Under the pieces are notes generated by a model that ran no database searches, had not been told where the DNA came from, and worked only from the letters and a program-made list of their open reading frames with translations. Shown piece by piece: positions 37,418 to 45,969 of a stretch of DNA of 64,000 bases (position 1 is the stretch's first letter; each line of letters opens with the position of its first letter). The stretch comes from an archaeon. Its GTDB lineage: Archaea; Thermoproteota; Nitrososphaeria; Nitrososphaerales; UBA183. Where the stretch lies: NCBI GenBank assembly GCA_021788415.1, contig JAJYKR010000001.1, positions 124,001 to 188,000 on the forward strand, written 5' to 3'. A program made the translations under genes and the position numbers.

Positions 37418-37948
37418 ATGAAAGTCGACCCGTCGCTGGTCCACCGCCTCTTCTACCCGCAGGTGCCCCTGGTGATGGCCGCGAAGGCGGGGGGGAGGGC
37501 CTCCGCCATGCCCGTGGTGTCCTATCTCTCAGTGTCGGAGAAGCCCCCCATCGTCGCTGTGGCGTGCTCCCCCCAGGGCTTCACCTGCCGGCTCGCCAGG
37601 AGGTCGCGCTGCTTCTCCCTCTCAGTTCTTGACAGGGAGGACGCTTCCGCCCTTTCGAAGCTGGCCACAACCAGCGGCGCGGCGGTGAAGGACAAGCTCG
37701 CGCAGGCCGGGCTGGCGCATTCGGATGGGATGAAGCTGAAGGTCCCAGTCCTCGGCGCTGCCGTGGCGACCTTGGAGTGCAGGCTGCTGTCGACGAGCCG
37801 GCTCGGCGACCATCTGCTCCTTGTCGCGAGCGTGGAAGCCGCATACACCACAGGGGGGTTCAGCGGCTTCTGGGACTATCACAGGTACAGGCCCATCCTC
37901 TATGCAGGCTGGCAGGAGGGGGAGCTGAGCCGGTACCCAGGAACCTAG
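37418..37948 (+). CDS. Flavin reductase-like FMN-binding protein
   Basis: About 176-aa split-barrel protein of the flavin reductase/NTAB family. The typical start FYPQVPLVMAAKAGGRASAMPVVSYLSV and the Ser/Cys-rich second half fit FMN binding; the usual partner is an oxygenase or another reductase. CTTAACTAA is about 30 nt upstream of the ATG, supporting this start over the GTG at 37406. Confidence 0.85.
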   Translation: MKVDPSLVHRLFYPQVPLVMAAKAGGRASAMPVVSYLSVSEKPPIVAVACSPQGFTCRLARRSRCFSLSVLDREDASALSKLATTSGAAVKDKLAQAGLAHSDGMKLKVPVLGAAVATLECRLLSTSRLGDHLLLVASVEAAYTTGGFSGFWDYHRYRPILYAGWQEGELSRYPGT

Positions 37949-38114
37949 GCGCGGAGCCCGACGGGTTCAGAGAATCCAAAGCCGGCTTTCAGTGCCTGCG
38001 GTCCGCCGATTGTTCAGGGAGGGGCTATGGCGCTCAGGCTCTGCACGGCGGAGGGAGCGTCGTCGACGGCTCCCAGAATCGTACATCCCAAGCTGTCGAC
38101 CACGCAGGGGCTTC

Positions 38115-38747
38115 CTACCTCTCGTCCCTGACCGAGACGAACCTCGTTGTCAGGCTCCCGGTCCTATTGAGCTTGGCGAGGTTGAGCTCCAGCGGGGTCA
38201 TCTGTTCGATGACGCGCGCCTCGGAGAGCGGGCCGGCGTGGAGCGGCCTGAGATTCGGGACCGACCTCACGAGCCCCGCGACCACCTCGAAGGTCTCCCT
38301 GGAGTCCGTGGCCACAAGGATGTCCATGGCCACCGGCTCTCCCTTCTCGAAGAAGAGGGAGGAGACGTGGTTGAACGCAGTGGCGATTCTGCTCCCGGGG
38401 AGGAGCCTGGCCAGCTCCTCAGCAGCAGAGCCCTTCTCCAGGGCGTACCTGAAGAACCCTCCCTCCAGCTTCAGGGGGTTGACTGCGGACACTACGGGCT
38501 TCCCTGCCAGCGCGGAGGCGAGCTCTGATGCCGCCCCCAGGCCCTCGTAGGGCATCGCGAAGACGGCGACCTCCGCCGCGAGCGCCGCGCCAAGGTTGTC
38601 TGTCCCCGTGGCCCCATCGACCTTCCCGGCCGCCTCCTGCGCCCGCGCCCGGTCCCTGGAGCCTATCACCACCTCGTTCCTCCTGGAAAGCTGCATGGCG
38701 ATGGCGCCCCCCATGCGGCCGGTCCCACCGAGCACGGCGACCTTCAC
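38115..38747 (-). CDS. F420-dependent NADP reductase-like protein
   Basis: 210-aa Rossmann protein: VAVLGGTGRMGGAIAMQLSR at the N-terminus, then VVIGSRDRARA, the pattern of Npdg/F420H2:NADP oxidoreductase, which shuttles hydride between F420 and NADP. The GTG at 38747 overlaps the XPF gene by four bases. It is the last gene of the riboflavin transporter operon, so flavin supply and deazaflavin redox may be tied together. A paralogue lies at 58268-58882. Confidence 0.82.
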   Translation of the reverse strand: MKVAVLGGTGRMGGAIAMQLSRRNEVVIGSRDRARAQEAAGKVDGATGTDNLGAALAAEVAVFAMPYEGLGAASELASALAGKPVVSAVNPLKLEGGFFRYALEKGSAAEELARLLPGSRIATAFNHVSSLFFEKGEPVAMDILVATDSRETFEVVAGLVRSVPNLRPLHAGPLSEARVIEQMTPLELNLAKLNRTGSLTTRFVSVRDER

Positions 38748-39430
38748 TCTTCCAGCCTCGACTGGGGGGAAGTCTCGACGTACCTCGCATACTTCGAGTC
38801 CAACACCCCCTTGATCTTCTCCGCCCTCTTCCACCCGATGCCGTCCGTCATGGCGAGCTCCCCGGCCGTGAGGGCCATCACGCGCCTGGGGGTGCCGTAC
38901 TTGGCCAGGAGCTTCTCGGCCAGCCTCCTGCCTACCCCCGGGAGAGACGACACCAGGTAGACCTGCTGCAGGGGGGCGCTCTGCGCCTTGCGGGGGACCT
39001 CGGATGGCAGCCTTGCGAGCGGTTTCGCCCTCGCGTGGACCAGGAGCTCTGAGATGGCCAAGGCAGTCTCCCTGGGGTTGGCAGTGTAGAGCACCCTCAG
39101 CCCGTAGGCGATGGTCACGTTCGCAATGGCGCCGTAGAACGACTTTAGGTTCCGTGCCAGGCCCTCCACCTCCTTGGAGTCCCCCTCGACGAGGAGGAAC
39201 GGCTTGGCGTAGGCCGCGGAGATCTTCGCAGCCTGATAGAATATGCGCGAGTCGTAGACCGAGGACACCAGGTCCCTCACCGATTTCCTCTCGACCGCCA
39301 CCTCGGGGTTGAGGACGTAGTCGGCCACCGGGAGCCTGCTGAAGTAGACCCTGACGTTCAGCTTCGCCAGTTCGTCGGGGACGCCGCTCGCCTTCTCCCT
39401 CTCGTCGGCCACCACCCGGGCGGGTATCAC
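38744..39430 (-). CDS. xpf: XPF/ERCC4-family nuclease
   Basis: 228-aa nuclease of the crenarchaeal type without the Hef helicase. Active-site ERKSVRD (E47, R48, K49, D53) follows VADEREK, and the C-terminal tandem helix-hairpin-helix has SLPGVGRRLAEKLL and GIGWKRAEKI. It cuts branched DNA such as flaps and forks. It usually needs PCNA; a PCNA-binding tail is not clear. It overlaps both neighbouring genes by four bases, which places a repair nuclease inside a transporter operon. Confidence 0.9.
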   Translation of the reverse strand: MIPARVVADEREKASGVPDELAKLNVRVYFSRLPVADYVLNPEVAVERKSVRDLVSSVYDSRIFYQAAKISAAYAKPFLLVEGDSKEVEGLARNLKSFYGAIANVTIAYGLRVLYTANPRETALAISELLVHARAKPLARLPSEVPRKAQSAPLQQVYLVSSLPGVGRRLAEKLLAKYGTPRRVMALTAGELAMTDGIGWKRAEKIKGVLDSKYARYVETSPQSRLEE

Positions 39431-40173
39431 GGGAAGTGCACTGGGATCACGAAATAAAAGGAGTAGGAGACCAGGGCGAACAGCGCCACGGCGGCGCAGG
39501 CGGCCCCGATGTCCGTCCCCCTCGCCCTGTAGACCAGGAGGGAGGTCGGCCTGGGGACGGCTCCGTACGCCCTGGACTCCATGGCCTCGGCCAGCTCCCC
39601 GCTCCTCACCACCGAGTTGACCACCAGGGGGATCAGTATGGGGATCATGTTCCTTACCCTCCGAACCAGGTTGCCCTTCTCCAGCTCCAGCCCCCTCGAC
39701 TTCTGGGCGTCCATGATCTGCATCGTGTCAAGCATCATCACGGGTATGAACCTGACGGCGGTCACGAAGGCGAAGACGACGTCCCTGGGGAGCCTGAACA
39801 TCTTCATCACCTGCTCGAGCTCGTCCGGGGAGGTGGTGATGAAGAAGAGGCTGGTGGAGACCACTATGGCTATGAACCTGATGGCGTAGAGCAGAGACGT
39901 ATCCAGGTTCCTGGTGAACACTATGTTCACGACGAAGATGAATCCGGAGAACAGCCCGGTGAACGCCATGGTCCTTGCCACCCTCTTTAGGACCGTGGCG
40001 GCGGCCGAGAGCCCGACCATGAACCCGATGACCAGGGCCATCTCGAAGACAGACCTCGCGAGGAGGGTCGTCACGAACATCAGCGCGGAGTTCAACAGCT
40101 TCGTCCTGGGGTCCAGCCTGTGGTAGAACGACTCCCCCCTCCTGAAGATGAACCCGCCGCTCAGCCACATCAT
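39427..40173 (-). CDS. ecfT: ECF transporter transmembrane component EcfT
   Basis: 248-aa permease (T component) of an energy-coupling-factor transporter. Five to six hydrophobic helices are visible, plus the conserved short cytoplasmic helix pattern with Ala-Arg-Gly (ESRAYGA) that couples to the ATPases. The ATG at 40173 overlaps the stop of ecfA2. It completes the set with two ATPases and a RibU-like S component upstream. Confidence 0.88.
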   Translation of the reverse strand: MMWLSGGFIFRRGESFYHRLDPRTKLLNSALMFVTTLLARSVFEMALVIGFMVGLSAAATVLKRVARTMAFTGLFSGFIFVVNIVFTRNLDTSLLYAIRFIAIVVSTSLFFITTSPDELEQVMKMFRLPRDVVFAFVTAVRFIPVMMLDTMQIMDAQKSRGLELEKGNLVRRVRNMIPILIPLVVNSVVRSGELAEAMESRAYGAVPRPTSLLVYRARGTDIGAACAAVALFALVSYSFYFVIPVHFP

Positions 40174-40982
40174 GGCCGAATGCCCTCCTCGACCCAGCGC
40201 CCCGCGTCCAGGGGGTGGACGAAGGGGGCCCGGGGCCTCCTTTCCAGCAGCTGATAGAACTCCACCAGCTGGGGCTGCGCAACCCTGGCGGAGTCCAGCA
40301 GCTCCCTGTCCTGCATGAGCTCGCGGGCGGGGCCGTCCCCCACCACCTTCCCTCCCTTCATCACCACAACCCTCGGCTGCATCGGCCAGAGGAACTCGAT
40401 GTCGTGCGAGACCACCACAATGGTCTTCCCCGTTGACATCAGCATCTGTATTGTCCCCGCCAGTTTCTCTTTCTGGATCGAGTCCTGGCCCACCGTCGGC
40501 TCGTCGAGTATCACCATCTGGGGGTCCCAGGCCAGGATGCACGCCAGGGTGAGACGCTTCTTCTCCCCCCCGCTGAGGACAAGGGGGGACGACTTCCTGT
40601 ACTCCTCCAGGCCGAAGAGCTCGAGCCCCCAGGAGACGCGGTTCTGGACCAGCTCCGGCGAGTACCCGAAGTTTCTGAGGGCGAACGACATCTCCTCCTC
40701 TACGGTCTCTGAAAAGAGCTGGTGGTCTGGGTTCTGAAAAGCCACTCCGACCTTCCGCGACAGCTGGGCCGTGCTCGCCTTCCGCGTGTCGACCCCGTCG
40801 ACGAGGACGCTCCCAGACGCAGGCTTGAGCAGCCCCGTCACATGCTTCACGAGGGTCGTCTTCCCGGCGCCGTTCTCCCCAACCAGGGCGACCACCTCAC
40901 CCGCCTCCACCCTGAGGCTCACTCCATCTAGCGCCCTGACCCCGTTCTGGTGGACGAAGGTTACGTCCATGAACTCTATCAT
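40170..40982 (-). CDS. ecfA2: ECF transporter ATPase
   Basis: 270-aa ABC ATPase. Walker A VGENGAGKTTLVKH, LSGGEKKRLTL and VILDEPTVGQD are intact. The protein is the second of two unlike ATPases, normal for ECF transporters. It overlaps both neighbours by four bases. Confidence 0.92.
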   Translation of the reverse strand: MIEFMDVTFVHQNGVRALDGVSLRVEAGEVVALVGENGAGKTTLVKHVTGLLKPASGSVLVDGVDTRKASTAQLSRKVGVAFQNPDHQLFSETVEEEMSFALRNFGYSPELVQNRVSWGLELFGLEEYRKSSPLVLSGGEKKRLTLACILAWDPQMVILDEPTVGQDSIQKEKLAGTIQMLMSTGKTIVVVSHDIEFLWPMQPRVVVMKGGKVVGDGPARELMQDRELLDSARVAQPQLVEFYQLLERRPRAPFVHPLDAGRWVEEGIRP

Positions 40983-41824
40983 GCCCCTCTCCCCTCCACG
41001 GCAGCGGCGAGCTCGGAGGGGGCGAGCAGCCTATCAGCGCTCACGCCCACCTTGCCAGCGAGCATCTTCTGCACCCTGGTGATCGCGGGGACAGCCACCC
41101 CATGGGCCTCGGCTTCCTCTCCGAACAACACGTCCCTGGGGGTCCCCTCGAGCACCTTCTTCCCTCCGTCCATGACGACCAGCCTGTCCGCTACCTCCAC
41201 GAGTAGGTCAAGGCGGTGCTCCACGACCACGAAGGTGGTCCCCAGCTCCCTCCTGAGCCTGGCCACCAGGGCGACCAGCTCGGAAGCCGTCTTGGGGTCG
41301 AGCAGGGAGGTCGGCTCGTCGAGTATCACAAGCTTGGGCCGCATCGCGAGGACCCCCGCCAGGGCGACCCTCTGCTTCTGCCCGTCGGAGAGCTCGTGGG
41401 GGGCCCGCTGCGCCAGGTCTCCGATCTTCAGGAGCCTCAGGGCTTCGTCCACCCTCGCCCTCATGTCGCTCCTGGGGACGCCGAGGTTCTCGAGGCCGAA
41501 CGCCACGTCCCTCTCGACCGAGAACATGAATATCTGGTTCTCCGGGTTCTGGAACAGGAACCCGACCGACTGGGCGAGGTCGCGCATGTTCGAGTCCTTG
41601 ACGCTGGAGCCGGCTACGCGCACGTCCCCAGAGTACTCCCCGCCGTACATGTGAGGGATCAGCCCGTTCACTGTCCTGAGGAGGGTGGACTTGCCGCACC
41701 CCGACGGGCCGGCCAGCACAACTATCTCACCCTCGGGGATCGCTAGGTCGAAGCCTGAGACGGCGTTCCTAGGCGCCTCTGGGTACCTGAAGCTGAGCCC
41801 CTCGACCTCGAGTATGTCTCCCAT
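40979..41824 (-). CDS. ecfA1: ECF transporter ATPase
   Basis: 281-aa ABC ATPase, the first of the pair. Walker A LAGPSGCGKSTLLRTV, LSDGQKQRVALAG and LVILDEPTSLLDP are present; the signature's first Gly is Asp (LSDGQ rather than LSGGQ), which is common in one half of asymmetric ABC pairs. It lies 20 bp after the S component. Confidence 0.92.
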   Translation of the reverse strand: MGDILEVEGLSFRYPEAPRNAVSGFDLAIPEGEIVVLAGPSGCGKSTLLRTVNGLIPHMYGGEYSGDVRVAGSSVKDSNMRDLAQSVGFLFQNPENQIFMFSVERDVAFGLENLGVPRSDMRARVDEALRLLKIGDLAQRAPHELSDGQKQRVALAGVLAMRPKLVILDEPTSLLDPKTASELVALVARLRRELGTTFVVVEHRLDLLVEVADRLVVMDGGKKVLEGTPRDVLFGEEAEAHGVAVPAITRVQKMLAGKVGVSADRLLAPSELAAAVEGRGA

Positions 41825-41844
41825 GCGGCCGCCACCGTATCGGG

Positions 41845-42543
41845 CTAGCGCCTATCCCTGGGGGGTGTCACGGCCGGGGGCGCCACCACGTCGGCGAACC
41901 AGGGGGTCCTCCCCCCGACCCTCAGCCTTGGGACCGACGGGACCCTGAGGACCAGGGACGAGATCCCCATCACGGCCGCCAGCTGAATGATGTTGAACAC
42001 CCCAGTGAACGCGAGGACCACCAGCAGGGCGTTGGAGGAGGTCAGCCCGATCCCTATCGCGGCGAAGGGCGCCTTCACGAACGCTTCGATGGCCGGGAGG
42101 CCGTAAATGTAAACGACAAGGTAGAAGTTAGGCACCGTCATCACCAGCGCCCTTACGGCTCCTCCCAGCGCCGTGCTCCACCCCGCGAGCCTGAGGAAAC
42201 TGGTCCTCCCGCCCCGGGCAGCGATCTTGGACCCGGCCCAGAGTCCCGCGACCGTGGACACCAGGGCGAACAGCTTCAGCAGGGGGCCCAGAGGTATCTG
42301 CTGGCCGAAGACCATCAGCCCCGCGAACTCCACGAACGAAGAGACCAGGGCGGGGGCGGGGCCGAAGATGAAGAAAGCAAGTATGATGGCGACCTCGCCG
42401 AGGTCGAACTGGAGGTATGGCACGAGAGGGAAGTTCAGGCCCATGGCCTGGGACCCTGCCGCGAGGATGAGCGCCAGGGCGCTGAATATCGCGCTCCCGG
42501 CGATGGAAGCGGTGTCAAGACGCCCCCTCGATACAGTGCCCAT
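41845..42543 (-). CDS. ribU: RibU-like riboflavin ECF substrate-binding component
   Basis: 232-aa membrane protein with about six helices. The second helix region, VPYLQFDLGEVAIILAFFIFG, resembles the RibU signature, which has a Leu-x-Phe/Leu-Asp and a Gly-Pro after a hydrophobic run. It is the first gene of the ECF operon and is divergent from the riboflavin kinase regulator rbkR, supporting riboflavin as the substrate. Its promoter area contains a perfect 14-bp palindrome shared with rbkR. Confidence 0.78.
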   Translation of the reverse strand: MGTVSRGRLDTASIAGSAIFSALALILAAGSQAMGLNFPLVPYLQFDLGEVAIILAFFIFGPAPALVSSFVEFAGLMVFGQQIPLGPLLKLFALVSTVAGLWAGSKIAARGGRTSFLRLAGWSTALGGAVRALVMTVPNFYLVVYIYGLPAIEAFVKAPFAAIGIGLTSSNALLVVLAFTGVFNIIQLAAVMGISSLVLRVPSVPRLRVGGRTPWFADVVAPPAVTPPRDRR

Positions 42544-42578
42544 GCTGGGGCCGCGCGCCCAGTTATACTTATAACGCT

Positions 42579-42592
42579 TTGGTAGCTACCAA
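42579..42592. promoter_or_regulatory. Perfect 14-bp palindrome, candidate RbkR operator
   Basis: TTGGTAGCTACCAA reads the same on both strands. It sits between the ATAACG/TTATACTTATAA promoter boxes and the rbkR start, overlapping the expected start of rbkR transcription, and lies upstream of the divergent ribU operon promoter. Confidence 0.7.
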
Positions 42593-42603
42593 TGTACTTG
42601 TAG

Positions 42604-43317
42604 ATGCCAAGACAGAACGCCGGGGTGAGCTCGGAGCAGCTTACCGCCCTCCTCCACCTGGTGAAGCTCGGCGCCGTCCGCTCTTTCTCCAACGTCACCA
42701 CGCGGATGTTGGGCGAATCTATGGGCCTCAGTCAGCAGGCTGCTTCCCTGAGGCTCGCCGCCCTGCAGAGGGCGGGCCTGGCCGAGAGGGCACACTCAGG
42801 GCGGGGCCTGGCCGTGAGGCTGACCGAGAGCGGCCTGGACGCTGTGGAGACCTTCCTCGCGGAGGTGGGCTCCAACCTGGAGCGAGGGAAGGACACGATG
42901 CAGTTCCGAGGGACCGTCTTCACCGGGCTGAACGAGGGGGCGTACTATGTCTCGATGAAGGGGTATGCCGAAGGCTTCGCCGGGGCCCTCGGCTTCGAGC
43001 CGTTCCCCGGAACCCTCAACTTGCGTCTTACCAGCGAAGCGATGATAGGGCAGCGGAGGCGCCTGGACTTGCTGAAGGGGATCGAGATCCCGGGCTTCAG
43101 CGACGGCAAGAGGTCCTACGGTGGGGTGAAGTGCTTCAGGGCGAAGGTGGCCGGGAGGCACCCCGGCGCGGTCCTGGCCATCGAGAGGACCCATCACGAC
43201 AGCTCGGTCCTCGAAGTGATCTCCCCGGTCAACCTCAGGAGGTCTTTGGGGCTGAAGGACGGCGACGAGTGCGCCGTCATGGCCTACCTTGGCGAGGGGT
43301 GGGCACGTCGACGCTGA
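42604..43317 (+). CDS. rbkR: RbkR: winged-helix regulator fused to CTP-dependent riboflavin kinase
   Basis: 237 aa. Residues about 1-95 are a winged helix (LGESMGLSQQAASLRLAALQ); residues about 100-237 are an archaeal riboflavin kinase with FEPFPGTLNLRL, SVLEVISPVNLRRSLGLKDGDE. RbkR makes FMN from riboflavin using CTP and represses riboflavin genes. It is divergent from the RibU transporter operon and its 3' end overlaps that of a second riboflavin kinase on the other strand. Confidence 0.93.
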   Translation: MPRQNAGVSSEQLTALLHLVKLGAVRSFSNVTTRMLGESMGLSQQAASLRLAALQRAGLAERAHSGRGLAVRLTESGLDAVETFLAEVGSNLERGKDTMQFRGTVFTGLNEGAYYVSMKGYAEGFAGALGFEPFPGTLNLRLTSEAMIGQRRRLDLLKGIEIPGFSDGKRSYGGVKCFRAKVAGRHPGAVLAIERTHHDSSVLEVISPVNLRRSLGLKDGDECAVMAYLGEGWARRR

Positions 43318-43699
43318 AGGTCACGTACTCGCCGTCCTTCAAGCCGAGCTTCCCCCTGAGGTAGGCCGGTGAGACCAGCTCAGCGACCGTCTCGTTGTAG
43401 TAGGTGATGTCGATGAAGAGGAGCGTGACCTTCTCCCCTCTCAATTCACCTTCAAAGCACGTCAGGGAGCTGAACGACTCCCCTCCCAGCGTGAACCCCT
43501 CTATCTTCACCCCGTCCGCTTTCCTAATCTCCTCAAGCTTCCGTATCAGCGCCCCGTCTTCGAGCTTCACGTTGAGTGTCCCCGGGTAGGGGGAATAGCC
43601 CAGCCGCTCCCTGAAGCGCCTCTGGTACTCAGGGTGGCCGACGTAGTACTTCCCCTTCCCCATTCCGCTGAACACCGTCCCCGTCACCGACAGGCGCAT
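43277..43699 (-). CDS. ribK: Stand-alone CTP-dependent riboflavin kinase
   Basis: 140-aa single-domain kinase with the archaeal signature YSPYPGTLNVKL and AELVSPAYLRGKLGLKDGEY. It is the kinase half of RbkR without the regulator domain. TTTTAATC (43719-43727) lies about 25 nt before the ATG. Convergent with rbkR; the two genes overlap by 41 bp at their ends. A second enzyme next to a regulatory one suggests separate catalytic and sensing roles. Confidence 0.92.
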   Translation of the reverse strand: MRLSVTGTVFSGMGKGKYYVGHPEYQRRFRERLGYSPYPGTLNVKLEDGALIRKLEEIRKADGVKIEGFTLGGESFSSLTCFEGELRGEKVTLLFIDITYYNETVAELVSPAYLRGKLGLKDGEYVTFSVDVPTPRQGRP

Positions 43700-43752
43700 C
43701 AGGCGCCCTCCGGGGGCTGAGATTAAAAGCCCGATTGGCTTATCTAGAATCC

Positions 43753-44304
43753 ATGGGGGATGCGGGAGAGTTGGCCAAGCAAGAGATACTGATACTCGTG
43801 GACGACAATGACAACGAGCTGGGGACTGATACGCGCGAGAACTGCCACGCGGGGAGGGGGAGGCGGCACAGAGCGTACACCGCGCTGATCTTCCACGACG
43901 GGAAGCTTCTGCTGCAGCAGCGCAGTCAGAAGAAGCTCCTCTGGCCGGGCGCCTGGGACGTCTCTTTCACGAGCCACGTCTACCCTGGGGAGACATACCA
44001 GCAGGCGGCTTCGCGCCGGGCGAAGGAAGAGCTGAGCGCGACCGTGGGGGGGCTGGAGGACGTGCACTCGTTCGTCTATTTCGCTCCCCAGGGACCCAAC
44101 GCCGAGAACGAGTTCTGCAGGGTCCTGGTGGGAGACTTCGACGGGAAGATCGTGCCCAACGGGGACGAGATGTCTTCGGTGAGGTGGGCCAGGGTCGCTG
44201 ACGTGGCCGCTGATATGCGGGCGCACCCGGACCTCTACACGCCTTGGTTCAAGCTCTCTTTCGAGGGGTTCCTGAAGAGCAGGGCGTCCGCCAGATACTC
44301 CTAG
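43753..44304 (+). CDS. Isopentenyl-diphosphate isomerase-like Nudix protein
   Basis: About 183-aa Nudix-fold protein. The box region (E..A..RRAKEELS preceded by TSHVYPGE) and WPGAWDVSFTSH follow type 1 IDI. However the isomerase catalytic Cys that precedes the SH is not there (Ser/Phe instead), so it may be a Nudix hydrolase of a related group. The ATG at 43753 fits a TTAAAAG box about 28 nt upstream; a TTG at 43735 is possible. Confidence 0.8.
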   Translation: MGDAGELAKQEILILVDDNDNELGTDTRENCHAGRGRRHRAYTALIFHDGKLLLQQRSQKKLLWPGAWDVSFTSHVYPGETYQQAASRRAKEELSATVGGLEDVHSFVYFAPQGPNAENEFCRVLVGDFDGKIVPNGDEMSSVRWARVADVAADMRAHPDLYTPWFKLSFEGFLKSRASARYS

Positions 44305-45305
44305 TCCAGCTTCTTCAGCTCACCGAGGAGCTCCTCGAGCCGCTTCAAGGTCGCCTGCACCGTGTCCTCCTCCGCCGTGGGCGTGGAGAATGAAGCGGCG
44401 GTCGCATGTCCGCCGCCGTGCCCTCCGAGCCTCTTCGCCATCTCCTCGGCAACCTGGGACCCCAGCTTCACGCCGGTCGCTTCGTGGAGCCTCTGGGTCG
44501 CCCTCAGGCTCACCCTGGTCTCCCCATCCGACTCCCCGCCCACCAGCCCCAGGTCGGCCCCGAGGTAGATCAGGGACCTGGCGACGTGGGCCTGGAACGA
44601 GCCGACGTGGCTGGTCGCCACCACCCATGTCCCCGCCCTGAATATCGTGATCCTCTGCGCCCCCTTCAGCTTCGCCAGGACCTCACCATAGTCAGGCTCG
44701 CTGCGGAGCTCCCGCCTCGCCAGGGCCAGGTCCGCCCCCGCATCAATCAACTTCACAGCAGCCCGGAGTCCGGAGGGCCCTGCAATGGCCAGGTGAGAGG
44801 AGTCAAAGAGCATCGCCTCCAGGAGCGCCTGGGCTGTCTGGGGGTCCGGGGTCACCCCCTTGCGCTCGAAGAGCCCGCAGACCACCTCAGCGGCCGAGGT
44901 CGCCGCCTCTTCAACGATTGCGTGGCCGTAGAGGTCCCCTCCCCTGTGCGGGTGGTGGTCCACGAGGACCTTCACCCCCGGGCTCGCCCTGAACTTCTCC
45001 TTCCACTCGTTCAGCAGCTCTTCGTCCCCCACGTCCACGGCGACGTAGAGGTCGTAGTCCCCCCCGCTCCCCTCGGCGATTCTGTGGGGGAACTTCGCGC
45101 TGAGCTTCTGGGTCAGGGTCGTCATCCCCCCCGGCGTAGCAATGTGGACCTCGCAACCGGGGGCCAGGGCTCCGATGAGCGTGGAGAGGGCGTAGGCCGA
45201 GAGGTAGGCGTCCGCATCGGCGTTCCTATGGCAGACTACGGCCGCCTTCCTGAGGACCGAGGGCTCTAGGAAGGGGAATTCTTCCGGTTTCGCTTCAAGG
45301 GCCAA
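44301..45305 (-). CDS. DHH-family phosphoesterase
   Basis: 334-aa DHH/DHHA1 protein. HRNADADAY replaces the more usual DHxDxD, DVGDEELL and DHHPH supply further metal ligands, and the C-terminal GGHGGGHATAAS is the DHHA1 substrate loop. Members hydrolyse short RNA, cyclic di-nucleotides or pyrophosphate-type bonds. It overlaps the convergent Nudix gene by four bases and follows prefoldin by 13 bp on the same strand. Confidence 0.88.
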   Translation of the reverse strand: MALEAKPEEFPFLEPSVLRKAAVVCHRNADADAYLSAYALSTLIGALAPGCEVHIATPGGMTTLTQKLSAKFPHRIAEGSGGDYDLYVAVDVGDEELLNEWKEKFRASPGVKVLVDHHPHRGGDLYGHAIVEEAATSAAEVVCGLFERKGVTPDPQTAQALLEAMLFDSSHLAIAGPSGLRAAVKLIDAGADLALARRELRSEPDYGEVLAKLKGAQRITIFRAGTWVVATSHVGSFQAHVARSLIYLGADLGLVGGESDGETRVSLRATQRLHEATGVKLGSQVAEEMAKRLGGHGGGHATAASFSTPTAEEDTVQATLKRLEELLGELKKLD

Positions 45306-45318
45306 GGGTCGCCACGGT

Positions 45319-45705
45319 CTATGCGTCCCCGGGCGGCTGCTGCTGCGCCTGCGGCGGCCTCGCCTTCACGGCCTCGTCTATCTTGGTCTGGAGGTCCTTG
45401 AGGCTCTCCCTGAACCTCGACTCCTGCTTCGCCAGGACCATCTTCCTGGTGTTTGCCAGCTCCTTCTTCTCATTGAGCTCCTTCACCACGTCCTCCTTCT
45501 TGGTCTTGATCAGCAGGTTCCCCGCGAACTTGTACACCGCCTCCGAGTCCGTCGCTTTGCCGAGCTCCTCCTGCGCCTTCTCCGTCTCGCTTAGCTCGAG
45601 CTCGACCTGCTGCTTCTGGGCCAGCACGGCCTGCAGGTTCTGTTGCGCCTGGTCGTACCTCGCGAGCTGCTCTCGGAGGAGCGGCGGAAGTTCTGGTTGG
45701 CTCAA
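45319..45705 (-). CDS. pfdB: Prefoldin beta subunit
   Basis: 128-aa coiled-coil protein. Two long helices surround a short hairpin: QLARYDQAQQNLQAVLAQKQ, then YKFAGNLLIKTKKEDVVKEL, the beta-subunit signature. Prefoldin hands unfolded protein to the thermosome. The C-terminal tail is Gln/Pro-rich. An ACTTAAAG box about 29 nt before the ATG suggests its own promoter in addition to the upstream operon. Confidence 0.93.
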   Translation of the reverse strand: MSQPELPPLLREQLARYDQAQQNLQAVLAQKQQVELELSETEKAQEELGKATDSEAVYKFAGNLLIKTKKEDVVKELNEKKELANTRKMVLAKQESRFRESLKDLQTKIDEAVKARPPQAQQQPPGDA

Positions 45706-45729
45706 CTTTCGGACCAGCGACCCCTGTCT

Positions 45730-45969
45730 CTACTTAAAGCCTTTCGACGCAGATTCGACGGATCTCACCTGCTCGAGGACCGCCCTCGCCTTCTCCGCCA
45801 CATCCCCGGGCCCATCCCCTTCGATGCTCACTACGCACAGGCCCCCCCTGACGACCGCTGAGGGGACCTTCTCGGCTATCTTCGCGGCGGTCCGCCTGTC
45901 GGCTCGGAAAGTGATCTTCAGCCCGACTGACTCGATGGGGCTATCTCGACTTCGCCTGCGCGAGCTCAT
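45730..45969 (-). CDS. KEOPS subunit Pcc1-like protein
   Basis: 79-aa protein of the Pcc1 type: alternating KITFRADRRTAAKIAEKV and a single ERARAVLEQV helix, as in the KEOPS subunit that helps make t6A in tRNA. Position between L37Ae and prefoldin is the conserved archaeal arrangement. The start overlaps L37Ae by 29 nt, so the first residues are uncertain. Confidence 0.78.
   Translation of the reverse strand: MSSRRRSRDSPIESVGLKITFRADRRTAAKIAEKVPSAVVRGGLCVVSIEGDGPGDVAEKARAVLEQVRSVESASKGFK

Noticed and set aside
42579..43364. 261-codon open frame overlapping rbkR
   Set aside because: Shadow of rbkR in another frame: rich in Arg/Gly/Pro with no family pattern.
44406..45269. Long plus-strand frame opposite the DHH gene
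   Set aside because: Antisense shadow produced by high GC; the DHH signatures are on the minus strand.
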